Source: an uncultured Flavobacteriaceae bacterium (GTDB lineage: Bacteria > Bacteroidota > Bacteroidia > Flavobacteriales > Flavobacteriaceae). From it: a stretch of DNA of 64,000 bases. The notes beneath the pieces are model-generated. The model did no database searches. It had not been told where the DNA came from and worked only from the letters and a program-made list of their open reading frames with translations. Below are positions 32,581-42,008 of this stretch, one piece after another. The stretch lies in NCBI GenBank assembly GCA_938073895.1, contig CALJFB010000015.1, positions 1 through 64,000 on the forward strand. The letters run 5' to 3'. Within the stretch, counting starts at the first letter, position 1. The number at the start of each line of letters is the position of its first letter. The translations under genes and the position numbers were made by a program.

Positions 32581-33084
32581 TTAGATTTTTTTTAGCATTT
32601 TTTCAATTTTACTTCTCTGATTACCAAACCATTTTTTTACAATTTTTCCTTTTTTATCTATTAAATAGAAATATGGATAACCATCAATTTTATAAGCAGA
32701 AATTATATTCGATTTATCCTTTGATTCCCAAATAGAAGTGCATTTAAAATCTATATTCTTTTTTTGAGCAATTGCATTCCATTTTTCTATATTGTTATCA
32801 AAGTGGAAAGAAATTACTTTTAATTTATTAGAATATTTTTCTTGGACCTCATTCATTATACTATAAGTTTTCCAGCAAGGTCCACAATTAGTTGCAGTAA
32901 AATTTAGTAAATTGTATTTGCCTCTATAGTTGTAAAGATTAATTTTATTTCCATTTTGGTCAGTTCCTACAATATTATACGCGTTATCTCCAACAGAGAC
33001 TTTTTTTATTTTTTGAGCATTAATTGTAATTGATGTAAAAATCATTACTATTATAGAAAGTGTAAGTTTCACCTTGTTTTTCAT
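32581..33084 (-). CDS. TlpA-like thioredoxin-fold protein, exported
   Basis: A 167-residue protein with a signal peptide (about 1-23) and a thioredoxin fold. The redox motif CGPC is at 67-70 in NFTATNCGPCWKTY, as in TlpA/ResA proteins that reduce disulfides in the periplasm. The cis-Pro region reads DGYPYFYLIDKKG. I used the ATG at 33084; a TTG at 33096 would add four residues before the signal peptide. The gene is preceded by a gap of 276 bases, so it probably has its own promoter. Confidence 0.9.
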   Translation of the reverse strand: MKNKVKLTLSIIVMIFTSITINAQKIKKVSVGDNAYNIVGTDQNGNKINLYNYRGKYNLLNFTATNCGPCWKTYSIMNEVQEKYSNKLKVISFHFDNNIEKWNAIAQKKNIDFKCTSIWESKDKSNIISAYKIDGYPYFYLIDKKGKIVKKWFGNQRSKIEKMLKKI

Positions 33085-33360
33085 AATGTTGTACAATGGT
33101 TTAGAAGATAATTAGTGGCGTATTATAACAACCAATTCAGTTTTAGTTTTCGCTTTCTACCAGTTTATACTCGTTTTTAGGTGTTTTGGTTTTTATTCAT
33201 ATTGATATTGATATGGTTCTTTATAGTAAGTCATTATCTGACAGCTAACTCGATATCTCCTAAATAATTGAGGATTTGGTACAATTACAATTACAATATA
33301 AAGATAATTTTTTATGTACTTATCCAAAGCGTTGTTTATTGTTTTAAATATGATTAAAAA

Positions 33361-34440
33361 CTAGAGCCACTTCTTTCTTTTAAAATAATACAACATTCCA
33401 GCCAACATAACAATCATAACAAACCAAACGGTTTGGTATCCGTACTTGTAATGAAGTTCTGGCATATGGTCAAAATTCATACCATAGATTCCTGCAATAA
33501 AGGTTAGCGGAATAAAAATGGTAGCAATAATGGTAAGAACTTTCATTACTTCGTTCATTTTATTACTAATGGTTGTCATGTACATATCCATTAAACCCCA
33601 AATCATTTCTCGGTAAATATCTATGGTTTCTGTAACTTGTATTACGTGATCGTAAACATCGCTAAAATACCTTTGTGTAACAGATTCTATAAGTTTACTT
33701 TCGGTTTTTTCTATGCGATTTATTATTTCTCTTAGCGGAAAAATGGCACGTCTAATTTTTAGAATTTCTCTTTTTAAAGTTTGAATTTGATTGGTAATTT
33801 GGGATTGATGTAATCCATCAAACAAATCGTCTTCTAATTCTTCAATCTTATTGCCCATGGTTTCAATAATAGCGTAGTAGTGGTCAACAATTGAATCTAT
33901 TAAAGCATACAATAAGTAATCTGCTCCTTGGGTTCTTATTCTACCTTTTCCTTGGCGTAAACGTTCTCTTAATCCATTAAATACATCGCCTTCTGCTTCT
34001 TGAAACGTAAGTACGTAATCTTCGCCTAAGATAAAACTAACTTGCTCGGATACTAGAGTTTCGTTAGTGTCGTAATACATCATTTTTACCACTAAAAAGG
34101 TATAGTTTTCATACTCGTCTATTTTAGGTCGTTGTGATGTGTTTACAATATCTTCTAAAACTAATGGGTGAAATTTAAAATGCACGCCTAACTTTTCTAT
34201 AGCTTCTATATGGTTTAAGCCATTAATATTTAGCCAAGTTGTGGAGTTGGAGTTTTTAAATTTTATAGCATCATTTATAGATTTAAGTTCTTTTTCTTGG
34301 CAGTAACTAGAGTTATAGTCAAAGGTTTCTATAAATAGGTTGGCATTTTTTTTAGTACCAGTATAAACTAAGGCGCCAGGAATTTGTCCTAATTGTTTTT
34401 TATAGTTTTCGGTTCTTTTTTTTAAACGTCTTTTTGCCAT
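33361..34440 (-). CDS. corA: CorA-family magnesium/cobalt transporter
   Basis: A 359-residue inner-membrane channel for divalent cations. The C-terminus carries two transmembrane helices, and the hallmark GMN selectivity motif is at 320-322 (IYGMNF) after the first. The long N-terminal cytoplasmic domain has the usual helical funnel, with SEQVSFILGEDYVLTFQE near 145-162. It is the last gene of a six-gene minus-strand operon and starts 2 bases after the MscS-type gene. The gap downstream (33097-33360) contains only short tandem-like AT repeats and no gene. Confidence 0.94.
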   Translation of the reverse strand: MAKRRLKKRTENYKKQLGQIPGALVYTGTKKNANLFIETFDYNSSYCQEKELKSINDAIKFKNSNSTTWLNINGLNHIEAIEKLGVHFKFHPLVLEDIVNTSQRPKIDEYENYTFLVVKMMYYDTNETLVSEQVSFILGEDYVLTFQEAEGDVFNGLRERLRQGKGRIRTQGADYLLYALIDSIVDHYYAIIETMGNKIEELEDDLFDGLHQSQITNQIQTLKREILKIRRAIFPLREIINRIEKTESKLIESVTQRYFSDVYDHVIQVTETIDIYREMIWGLMDMYMTTISNKMNEVMKVLTIIATIFIPLTFIAGIYGMNFDHMPELHYKYGYQTVWFVMIVMLAGMLYYFKRKKWL

Positions 34441-34442
34441 AA

Positions 34443-34979
34443 TTAAAAAGTTTCTTCAAAATCGTCTATTGCATCTTTCTTGACTAAAGTTACAGCTTTT
34501 TGCAGAATTAAGTTGTTGGGATAGGTTACTAAATCGCCATTGTCTAATCTTAAATGTAATTGAAAAGCTCTAATATCTTCAATTATAGCTTCTATGGGAT
34601 AATCTTTATCGTGAATTTTAATTTTATCGCCTACCTTATATGGAAACGAAAAAAACATAATAATTCCTGAAGTTATGTTGCTTAAAATTGACCAAATGGC
34701 AAATAAACCAATTCCTATTACTGCAAATACAGACGAAAATATAACCGATATATCTTTAATATCTACACCTAAAACAAAGGCTTCTACTAACAAAAAAAGT
34801 AGAAATAAGGTAACAGACGTATATCTTGAAATTAGACGAATTCTGGCATCGTTAATTTCGCTTTTATGGCCAATTTTTCTAATAGATAGTTTAAGTATAA
34901 ATCTAACTATTATAAATATACCTAATATAATTAAGGTATTGTAAACTCTTGGTTCTAAACCTTCCGAAAAATTAAACAT
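34443..34979 (-). CDS. MscS-type mechanosensitive channel family protein
   Basis: A 178-residue membrane protein with about three N-terminal helices and a cytoplasmic beta domain. The pore-lining helix and following region are recognised in IGLFAIWSILSNITSGIIMF and FPYKVGDKIKI (about 97-131), typical of MscS. The C-terminal domain is short, so this is a small member and may lack the full vestibule cage. It would release solutes at low osmolarity, or sense other tension. It sits between the maf and corA genes. Confidence 0.9.
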   Translation of the reverse strand: MFNFSEGLEPRVYNTLIILGIFIIVRFILKLSIRKIGHKSEINDARIRLISRYTSVTLFLLFLLVEAFVLGVDIKDISVIFSSVFAVIGIGLFAIWSILSNITSGIIMFFSFPYKVGDKIKIHDKDYPIEAIIEDIRAFQLHLRLDNGDLVTYPNNLILQKAVTLVKKDAIDDFEETF

Positions 34980-34994
34980 AATTATTTTGTGTTT

Positions 34995-35588
34995 TTATAA
35001 GCTTAAATCTAGGTGTTCTAAAGTTTGGTAAACCAAATGTGTTGGTAATCCCATAACATTAAAATAAGAACCTTCTATATGTGTTACCGCTATTTGTCCA
35101 ATCCAATCTTGAATTCCATAAGAACCTGCTTTATCTAATGGTGCGTAATTTTTAATATAATACCAAATCTCGTTATCGGTTAAAGCTTTAAATGTCACTT
35201 TTGTTGTGGCATTTACCGTTTTTTGAGCCATTTGATTTTTAAAATTTACAGATGTAATTACTTCGTGCGTGGCATTGCTTAGAGATTTTAGCATTGTAAA
35301 CGCTTCGTTGTTATTTCTTGGTTTTCCTAAAGCTGTGTTGTTGTGCCAAACTATAGTGTCGCTGGTAATTAGCAAATCGTTTGGCTTTAATTCCTCCTTA
35401 AAAGGTAAGGCTTTAAGTCGTGCTAAATAATCTGTTATTTGAGAATGTACTAAGGTGTTATCAAAGACTTCGTCTATTTCTTTTAAACGAACTTCAAAAG
35501 GAATATTTAAATCTCTAAAAAACTGTTGTCTTCTTGGAGATCCAGATGCTAAAATAACGTTGTAATTTTTAAGGATTTCTTTAAGCAT
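34995..35588 (-). CDS. maf: Maf-family nucleoside triphosphate pyrophosphatase
   Basis: A 197-residue house-cleaning enzyme that hydrolyses dTTP, UTP or modified nucleoside triphosphates to monophosphates. The N-terminal ILASGSPRRQQF (13-24) is the family signature, and SDTIVWHNNTALGKPRN (about 70-86) and AGSYGIQDW carry the active-site residues. Length is standard. Its start overlaps the end of the UbiA-like gene by 8 bases, so it belongs to the same operon. Confidence 0.94.
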   Translation of the reverse strand: MLKEILKNYNVILASGSPRRQQFFRDLNIPFEVRLKEIDEVFDNTLVHSQITDYLARLKALPFKEELKPNDLLITSDTIVWHNNTALGKPRNNNEAFTMLKSLSNATHEVITSVNFKNQMAQKTVNATTKVTFKALTDNEIWYYIKNYAPLDKAGSYGIQDWIGQIAVTHIEGSYFNVMGLPTHLVYQTLEHLDLSL

Positions 35589-36495
35589 TTAAAATGTATT
35601 TAAATAAAAACATAGAGCAAACTCCAGTAAATAGTGTGATTTTTAGAACTAAACTTATTCTTGCAAATTCCTTTTTTTGTGTTGCCGATATTAATTGAAC
35701 CGCACAATAGAGTAGTGGTGCAATAACTAAAAATACAAAATATGCTAAAACATAGGTGTATTTATATAAGTATGCATAATTGTAAAAAATAACGCTTATA
35801 ATAGTAATAGCAACTAATGCGAAACACACCAAAGCAGTTCTTTTTATACCAAATGCAATAGCTAAAGTATTTACACCTTGCTTATAATCGCCATCTACAT
35901 CTTCGCAATCTTTTACTATTTCTCTAGTTAAGTTAATTAAAAAAGCAAAAATGGCATAGTCTAAAAGTAAAGACATCATTTGTTTTTGAAAATCTCTATT
36001 TGCCAAATTAATTGCAGGCGTTAAATCAAAAACACCAACAATTAAAATGCTTAAACCTACAATAAGCGATATAAGTACATTTCCTGCAAGAGGTATTTTT
36101 TTAATGTTAGTGGCATAAGCATAAAGTAGCCCAGCAACCAGAATAAAAACAGCCAGAAAACTGTTTTTATCTATACTATTACTAACATATAAACCAAAAC
36201 AAACGCCAATTATGGTTAATACCATATATAGGTTGTTTGCAGTGTTTAAACTTACTTTTTTTGTTACAATAAGTTTATCTGGTTTATTGATTCCATCTGC
36301 AATAACATTGTTAATATCTTTAATAACGTATCCTGCAGCAGCAATTAAAACAGTTGCTAAAACCAAACAGGTAAATTGAAAATTATTAAGTGTTGTAAAA
36401 ACACCAAATGTTGGAAACAACACAAACTTTATTACAATTTGAGTGAAGGCAATAATGCTTAAATTTTTATATCTGATTAAATTTAGATAATGCAT
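35581..36495 (-). CDS. UbiA-family prenyltransferase
   Basis: A 304-residue integral membrane protein of the UbiA superfamily with about eight helices. The two Asp-rich motifs that bind prenyl diphosphate through magnesium are visible: NNVIADGINKPDK (about 66-78) and DCEDVDGDYKQG (about 196-207). Automatic pipelines usually name flavobacterial members geranylgeranylglycerol-phosphate geranylgeranyltransferase; the true acceptor is unknown here and could be a quinone, haem or lipid precursor. Overlap with maf and closeness to KdsC indicate co-transcription. Confidence 0.9.
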   Translation of the reverse strand: MHYLNLIRYKNLSIIAFTQIVIKFVLFPTFGVFTTLNNFQFTCLVLATVLIAAAGYVIKDINNVIADGINKPDKLIVTKKVSLNTANNLYMVLTIIGVCFGLYVSNSIDKNSFLAVFILVAGLLYAYATNIKKIPLAGNVLISLIVGLSILIVGVFDLTPAINLANRDFQKQMMSLLLDYAIFAFLINLTREIVKDCEDVDGDYKQGVNTLAIAFGIKRTALVCFALVAITIISVIFYNYAYLYKYTYVLAYFVFLVIAPLLYCAVQLISATQKKEFARISLVLKITLFTGVCSMFLFKYILNA

Positions 36496-36584
36496 TAATT
36501 TATTGTTTTTTTCTTGAATTATAAGTTTATGTAAAGCTAAAAAAAGCCTGATTTATTGGGGTTTTTAATAAATGAAACGTGAAA

Positions 36585-37097
36585 CTAAAAATCCCATTTA
36601 TTCTGAACTTTTAAAACTTGCTCTATAATTTCTCTAACACAACCTTTACCGCCATTTTTATGAGAAATATATTTGGATATTTGCTTAACTTCGGGAACAG
36701 CATCTTGCGGACAACAAGCTAAACCAACTAATTTCATAACTTCAATATCCATAACATCATCTCCAACGTAAAGTATTTCTTCAGGTTTTAAATGGTGTTT
36801 TTTAGTAAAAGCTTTGAAAACTTCTAATTTATTTTGTGCATTTAAAAAAACATCTCCAACTCCTAAAGTTTCTAAACGTTGTTTAACACCTTGATTAGTT
36901 CCAGCAGATATTATTGCCATTTTATAGCCTTGTTTTATAGCATATTTTAACCCAAAACCATCTTTAACATTCATGGTTCTTAATAAGTCGCCATTTTCAG
37001 ATATCTGAATATCGCCATTTGTTAAAACACCATCTACATCAAAAATAAAGGTTGTAATTTGGTGTAAGTATTCTTTGTAACTTTTAGTGTTGTCCAT
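36585..37097 (-). CDS. KdsC-like HAD phosphatase
   Basis: A 170-residue HAD-superfamily phosphatase of the KdsC type, which removes phosphate from 3-deoxy-D-manno-octulosonate 8-phosphate in lipopolysaccharide synthesis. HAD motif I is FDVDGVLT (Asp20 and Asp22). Motif II is the Ser in IISAG and motif IV is GDDVMDIEVM. It has no cap domain, as expected for a tetrameric C0 member. The start overlaps the DUF2520 gene by 14 bases, a pairing usual in Bacteroidota. Confidence 0.92.
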   Translation of the reverse strand: MDNTKSYKEYLHQITTFIFDVDGVLTNGDIQISENGDLLRTMNVKDGFGLKYAIKQGYKMAIISAGTNQGVKQRLETLGVGDVFLNAQNKLEVFKAFTKKHHLKPEEILYVGDDVMDIEVMKLVGLACCPQDAVPEVKQISKYISHKNGGKGCVREIIEQVLKVQNKWDF

Positions 37098-37848
37098 GAG
37101 TTTGTTTTATTGATTTTGTTAATAGTTCGTAAACGTCTTTTTGCATATCATTATCTAGCATTTTTAATTGCTTTTTAATGGTTTTTTTATCGCCTCGTTT
37201 TGCTGGTCCTGTTTGCGCTTTGTAAGGCGAAACAGTATTGATTTTACGAGCAGTTTCTTTAATTAGCGGTTTTAAAATATCAAAATCTGCTGCCTCACTT
37301 TCGCAAATTTCGTGCGCTAATCTATATATTTGATTTGTAAAGTTATTAGCAAAAACAGCTGCTAAATGCAAAGCTTTACGCTGATTGGTGTTTACTTTAT
37401 GAACTTTACAGCCTAAAGCTTCTCCAATTGTTTTTAATGTATTAAAATCTTCTTTTCTTAAAGCTTCAATACAAATTGGAACTTCAGAAAAGTTTAATTC
37501 TACAGCTTTAGAGAAACTTTGTAACGGATAAAAAACGCCTCTTTTATGGTGTTTCATATCAATATCATATAAGCGTACACTTCCAGAAGTATGAACAACT
37601 AATCTGTTATCAAAAGGTAATTGTTTAGAAACATCTTCAATAGCGTCATCACTAATTGCAATAATATAAACGTCGCTTTCTTTTAGTTCTTGCAAGTTGT
37701 CTGTTATGCTAACTTCTGTATTATACTTAGAAATTTGCGTTAAATCTCTGCTAAACCATTGGTTAACAGCAACTTTTTCGCATTTTTTTAATGCGTTGTA
37801 TAAATGTGTGGCAACGTTTCCGGCGCCAATAAGTGTAATTGTAATCAT
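37084..37848 (-). CDS. Rossmann-like and DUF2520 domain protein
   Basis: A 254-residue dehydrogenase-like protein. The N-terminal Rossmann domain starts ITLIGAGNVATHLYNAL (3-19), a NAD(P)-binding glycine pattern. The C-terminal half is DUF2520, with HLAAVFANNFTNQIYRLAHEI. It resembles pyrroline-5-carboxylate reductase and 6-phosphogluconate dehydrogenase in layout; the reaction is not known. It is the first gene of the six-gene operon running to corA. Confidence 0.9.
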   Translation of the reverse strand: MITITLIGAGNVATHLYNALKKCEKVAVNQWFSRDLTQISKYNTEVSITDNLQELKESDVYIIAISDDAIEDVSKQLPFDNRLVVHTSGSVRLYDIDMKHHKRGVFYPLQSFSKAVELNFSEVPICIEALRKEDFNTLKTIGEALGCKVHKVNTNQRKALHLAAVFANNFTNQIYRLAHEICESEAADFDILKPLIKETARKINTVSPYKAQTGPAKRGDKKTIKKQLKMLDNDMQKDVYELLTKSIKQTHGQH

Positions 37849-37895
37849 GCCGCTAAAATAGCTAAGTTATGGCACATAAAAAAAAGGAAAAGTTG

Positions 37896-37903
37896 TATCT
37901 TTG
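37896..37903 (+). promoter_or_regulatory. -7 element giving a near-leaderless haemoglobin mRNA
   Basis: TATCTTTG fits the Bacteroidota -7 consensus and ends only 6 bases before the ATG at 37910. If used, the transcript would begin at or within a few bases of the start codon. It also argues against the upstream TTG at 37901, which lies inside the element. Confidence 0.5.
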
Positions 37904-37909
37904 GTAGAG

Positions 37910-38308
37910 ATGAAAGATTCAATTAAAAACAGAGAAGACATTGCGTTGTTAGTAGATGTTTTTTACCAAAAAATTAGAAAAGACAAGGTTTTAGGACCTA
38001 TTTTTAATGGAATGATTAAAGATTGGGATTCGCACTTAAATCATTTAACTACATTTTGGGAAAGTTCCTTGTTTATAACTAAAAAGTTAGAGCAGCGCTA
38101 TTCTGGAAACCCTATAGATGCACATATTAAAGTAGATCATTTTGCTAAGAATACTATAGACGAGCATCATTTTGGAATATGGTTAAATTATTGGTCGCAA
38201 ACTGTCGACGATTTGTTTGTTGGCGAAATTGCAGATATGGCTAAACGTAGAGCTAGAAAAATGGCTACTTTTATTCATATAAGTATGTTTAAAGCCCGAG
38301 AAAATTAG
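37910..38308 (+). CDS. Group III truncated haemoglobin
   Basis: A 132-residue haem protein of the truncated (2-on-2) globin family. DIALLVDVFYQKIRKDKVLGPIFN at the N-terminus, HLTTFWESSLF and the proximal-histidine region HFGIWLNYW match group III members. These bind oxygen or nitric oxide; the physiological role is not clear. It is a single gene, divergent from the DUF2520 operon, with a cytochrome c biogenesis gene next in the same direction. Confidence 0.9.
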   Translation: MKDSIKNREDIALLVDVFYQKIRKDKVLGPIFNGMIKDWDSHLNHLTTFWESSLFITKKLEQRYSGNPIDAHIKVDHFAKNTIDEHHFGIWLNYWSQTVDDLFVGEIADMAKRRARKMATFIHISMFKAREN

Positions 38309-38368
38309 TTGCTTAAATTTAACATAATATTACCTTATTTTTAGCAAAATAAAACCGACATAAACCTT

Positions 38369-38376
38369 TATCTTTG
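38369..38376 (+). promoter_or_regulatory. Candidate -7 element for ccsBA
   Basis: TATCTTTG, 25 bases before the ATG at 38402, fits the Bacteroidota -7 consensus. There is no clear TTG at the -33 position. Confidence 0.5.
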
Positions 38377-38401
38377 CATTCAAAATTTAAGCCTTTAAGT
38401 T

Positions 38402-41400
38402 ATGCAAAATAAGCTCGCTAAAATTCTATTTTCTACTCGATTAATGTCTATCCTATTTGTTGTTTTTGCAGTTGCTATGGCAGCAGGAACAATTTTAGAT
38501 AGAAATATGGATACATCTCCAACGCCATACACTAGAAATGTTATTTATAACGCATGGTGGTTTGAAGCAATAATGGTGTTTTTTGTGATCAACTTTTGTG
38601 GAAACATTGTAAGATTTAGACTATTTAGAAAAGAAAAATGGGCAACCTTAACGTTGCATTTAGCTTTTATTTTAATTTTAATAGGTGCTTTTATTACGCG
38701 TTACCACAGTTTTGAAGGTATGATGCCAATTAGAGAAGGCGAAACTGAAAACACATTCTTATCTCAAAAAACCTACATAACAGGTTTTGTAAATGGCGAT
38801 TATAAAATTAATGGCGTAGCACAACGTTTACCAGTAAATAAAGAAGTAGATTTTTCTGGCAGAATGGAAAATAGCTTTTCTTACAATGCAGTTTATGGCG
38901 ATCAACCGTTTAGTATAGAATTAGAAAAATTTGTAGTTGGTGCAGAGAAAGATATTATTGAGTCCGAAACTGGCGAATCTTATTTAAAAATGGTTGAAGC
39001 TGGTAACGGTACACCACATAATCATTACTTAAAAGATGGCGAAAAAGCCCAAAATATACATAACACTTTAATAGCTTTAAATAATTACCAAGCTGGCGCT
39101 ATAAATATTACCTCTAAAAATGGGCAATTATTTATAGAATCTCCTTTTGAAGGTGAATATCTTCAAATGGCAACTATGAATAAAGGAAAACTTTATAAAG
39201 ATAGTATTCAGCCTTTAATGTTACGTTCGCGTTATGTAATTGGAGAAATGCAAATGGTATTTCCTAAACCTGTTACTAAAGGTGAATTTGATATTGTACA
39301 GAAATCTAAAATGCTTAAAAACGATGAAGATGGCGCAGTATTAAAAATTACAACTAATAACGAAACCAAACGTCTACTATTGCTTGGTGGTTTAGGTATG
39401 AACAACCAGTTTGAACGTGTAGAAGTTGGCGGATTAGAATTTGATTTCCGTTATGGTTCTAAAGTTCTGGATTTACCTTTTAGTATAAAACTTAACGATT
39501 TTGTTGCCGAGCGTTATCCTGGTTCTGAAACAGCTTATGCCTCTTTTATGAGTAAAGTTACGGTTATAGACGAAGCGCAAGGCAATTTTGATTATAAAGT
39601 GTTTATGAATAATATTTTAGATCATCGAGGTTATCGTTTTTTTCAAGCCAAGTTTGATGAGAATGAAACAAGAACCATTCTTTCTGTAAATCACGATTTT
39701 TATGGCACTTGGGTAACTTATATTGGTTACACCTTATTATATTTTGGTATGTTAGCTATTTTATTTGACAAAAAAACACGTTTTGCAGATTTAAAACGTT
39801 ACTTAGAAAAAGTAAAAGAGAAAAAATCAACTTTACTTTCTGCATTATTAATTGCCTTTACTATTGGTTTAAGCGCGCAAGAGCAACATACTAATCACGA
39901 TGGCCATAATCATGCTGCAGATCAAGCACAAGTTGTAGAAAAGGTAGAGCAAGACGTACAGCATTCTGAAAACGATGGACATGATCATACTAAAAGAGAA
40001 TCAAGAAAAGCACCATCTAAAACGCAAATAGATTCTGTATTATTAGCAAATGTTGCCCCTAAAGCTATTGCAGATCATTTTGGAAAATTAGTAATTCAAG
40101 ATGTTGGTGGTCGAATGATGCCTATAGATACTTACGCTTCAGAATTGTTACGTAAAGTTTCAAAAAGTGATACTTATGCTGGTTTAACTGCCAATCAAGT
40201 CTTTTTAAGTATTCAGGAAAGTCCAATGTTATGGTATAATGTCCCTGTTATTCATTTAAATTACCAAAAGGCAGATTCATTACGAGGTATTTTAGGCGTT
40301 CCAAAAACTCAAAAGTATGTAACGTTATTAGATTTCTTTTCAGACGATTTTAGATACAAGTTAGATCCATATTTAGAAGATGCCACTTCAGCACAAATTA
40401 AAAGTGGAATTCAGAAAGAATTTGTAGAAGCTAACGAACGTGTTAGTTTATTATCTGCTGCTATAGAAGGTAGAGCTCTAAAAATCTACCCAATCCCAAA
40501 CGATGATAATAATAAATGGATTTCGGCTTTCGAATATAAAAACGAAGGTTATAAAGAAAAAGTAAACGATACTATTTACGGTAATTACATTCAATCAAGT
40601 TTTGATTACTATCTCTATAATTTAAATAACGACAAGCAGACAAAAGATTACACTAAATCTCAGAAATTATTATCAGAATTTACAAAACTTCAAAATAAAT
40701 TAGGCGCAGATGTAATGATTTCTGAGTCTAAAGTTAATGCAGAAGTAAGTTACAATAAGTTTGATGTTTTTAAGAAATTATTTAGCTGGTATATGTATGC
40801 TGGTGTGTTATTATTTATATTATTAATTGTTCAAATTTTTAAAGATAAAAGTAAAGCTTTAGGTCTTGTAGTAAACATCTTAAAAATTATACTTTTTATT
40901 CTATTTGTAATACATACTTTAGGCCTAATTGCACGTTGGTATATTTCTGGTCATGCACCATGGAGTGATGCTTATGAGTCTATGATTTATGTAGCTTGGG
41001 CAACAATGTTTTTTACACTAACCATTGGAGTTACCAAAAAGAAATCAACAGTTATAGGATTAACTTTTTTAGAAAAATTAAAGTCATTATTTAATGTTAG
41101 AACATCAGATCTAACTCTAGCAGCAGGAACTTTTGTAACAGCTATGATTTTAATGATTGCACATTGGAATTGGATGGATCCAGCTATTGCAAACTTACAA
41201 CCTGTTTTAAATAGTTATTGGTTAATGATTCACGTTGCTGTAATTGTAGCAAGTTATGGCCCATTTACATTAGGTGCTATTTTAGCAATTGTATCTTTAT
41301 TATTAATGATTTTAACTACAGATAAAACTAAAGTTAAAATGGATTTAAACATAAAAGAGCTTACAACTATAACAGAAATGGCTTTAACGGTTGGTTTAGT

Positions 41401-41761
41401 TATGTTAACTATTGGAAACTTTTTAGGTGGACAATGGGCTAACGAAAGTTGGGGACGTTATTGGGGTTGGGATCCAAAAGAAACTTGGGCTTTAATTAGT
41501 ATAATGGTGTACGCATTTGTAATCCATATGCGTTTAGTGCCAGGATTAAGAGGTCGCTGGTTTTTTAACCTAATGTCTATTATTGCTTTTGGAAGTATTT
41601 TAATGACATATTTTGGTGTAAATTTTTACCTAGCAGGACTACATAGTTATGCCAGTGGAGATCAAATATTAAGCTTTAAACTTATTGCTACAACACTAGG
41701 TTTTGTAGCTGTTTTAGGTTTCTTTTCGTATAGAAAATATTCAAAATATTACAAGAAGTAA
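38402..41761 (+). CDS. ccsBA: Fused cytochrome c synthase CcsB-CcsA (System II)
   Basis: A 1119-residue membrane protein that carries haem outward and ligates it to apocytochromes c. The N-terminal ResB/CcsB-like part (about 1-475) has three helices near the start and one near 440-460. A central linker (about 490-535) starts like a signal peptide (ALLIAFTIGLSAQEQ) and is rich in His and Asp. The C-terminal CcsA part (about 790-1119) has the WWD haem-binding motif SWGRYWGWDPKETW around 1015-1027 and conserved histidines. Fusion of both subunits is usual in Bacteroidota. It is followed by two tiny membrane ORFs. Confidence 0.94.
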   Translation: MQNKLAKILFSTRLMSILFVVFAVAMAAGTILDRNMDTSPTPYTRNVIYNAWWFEAIMVFFVINFCGNIVRFRLFRKEKWATLTLHLAFILILIGAFITRYHSFEGMMPIREGETENTFLSQKTYITGFVNGDYKINGVAQRLPVNKEVDFSGRMENSFSYNAVYGDQPFSIELEKFVVGAEKDIIESETGESYLKMVEAGNGTPHNHYLKDGEKAQNIHNTLIALNNYQAGAINITSKNGQLFIESPFEGEYLQMATMNKGKLYKDSIQPLMLRSRYVIGEMQMVFPKPVTKGEFDIVQKSKMLKNDEDGAVLKITTNNETKRLLLLGGLGMNNQFERVEVGGLEFDFRYGSKVLDLPFSIKLNDFVAERYPGSETAYASFMSKVTVIDEAQGNFDYKVFMNNILDHRGYRFFQAKFDENETRTILSVNHDFYGTWVTYIGYTLLYFGMLAILFDKKTRFADLKRYLEKVKEKKSTLLSALLIAFTIGLSAQEQHTNHDGHNHAADQAQVVEKVEQDVQHSENDGHDHTKRESRKAPSKTQIDSVLLANVAPKAIADHFGKLVIQDVGGRMMPIDTYASELLRKVSKSDTYAGLTANQVFLSIQESPMLWYNVPVIHLNYQKADSLRGILGVPKTQKYVTLLDFFSDDFRYKLDPYLEDATSAQIKSGIQKEFVEANERVSLLSAAIEGRALKIYPIPNDDNNKWISAFEYKNEGYKEKVNDTIYGNYIQSSFDYYLYNLNNDKQTKDYTKSQKLLSEFTKLQNKLGADVMISESKVNAEVSYNKFDVFKKLFSWYMYAGVLLFILLIVQIFKDKSKALGLVVNILKIILFILFVIHTLGLIARWYISGHAPWSDAYESMIYVAWATMFFTLTIGVTKKKSTVIGLTFLEKLKSLFNVRTSDLTLAAGTFVTAMILMIAHWNWMDPAIANLQPVLNSYWLMIHVAVIVASYGPFTLGAILAIVSLLLMILTTDKTKVKMDLNIKELTTITEMALTVGLVMLTIGNFLGGQWANESWGRYWGWDPKETWALISIMVYAFVIHMRLVPGLRGRWFFNLMSIIAFGSILMTYFGVNFYLAGLHSYASGDQILSFKLIATTLGFVAVLGFFSYRKYSKYYKK

Positions 41762-41822
41762 ATTATTAAATTTGTATTTTGTTTAAGATTAATATACTTT
41801 TATAACGTAAAAATTACTAATA

Positions 41823-42008
41823 ATGAGTTTTATAAAGAAAATAGGTGTTACCAATTTATTAATGCTAATGTTATGTTTTGCAATTATTATATTTGCAGAA
41901 TATCAGTTTTTATCTGGAAATAAACTTGAAGCTATATTTATGGGTTTATGGTGTCCTACATTATTAGGTGTTTTAATTTATTTTAGATTAGTTAATAATG
42001 GAAAGTAA
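41823..42008 (+). CDS. 61-residue membrane protein
   Basis: A small protein with two hydrophobic helices (about 11-29 and 36-54) and positively charged ends. I do not recognise the family. It lies 61 bases after ccsBA and its last bases overlap the ATG of the next tiny ORF (41998), so both could be accessory membrane peptides of one transcript. Whether they belong to cytochrome c maturation is unknown. Confidence 0.6.
   Translation: MSFIKKIGVTNLLMLMLCFAIIIFAEYQFLSGNKLEAIFMGLWCPTLLGVLIYFRLVNNGK

Noticed and set aside
33180-33300. Short tandem-like repeats (ATTGATATTGATATGG, ACAATTACAATTACAAT) possibly regulatory
   Set aside because: Only two to three units in very AT-rich DNA; not distinguishable from chance.
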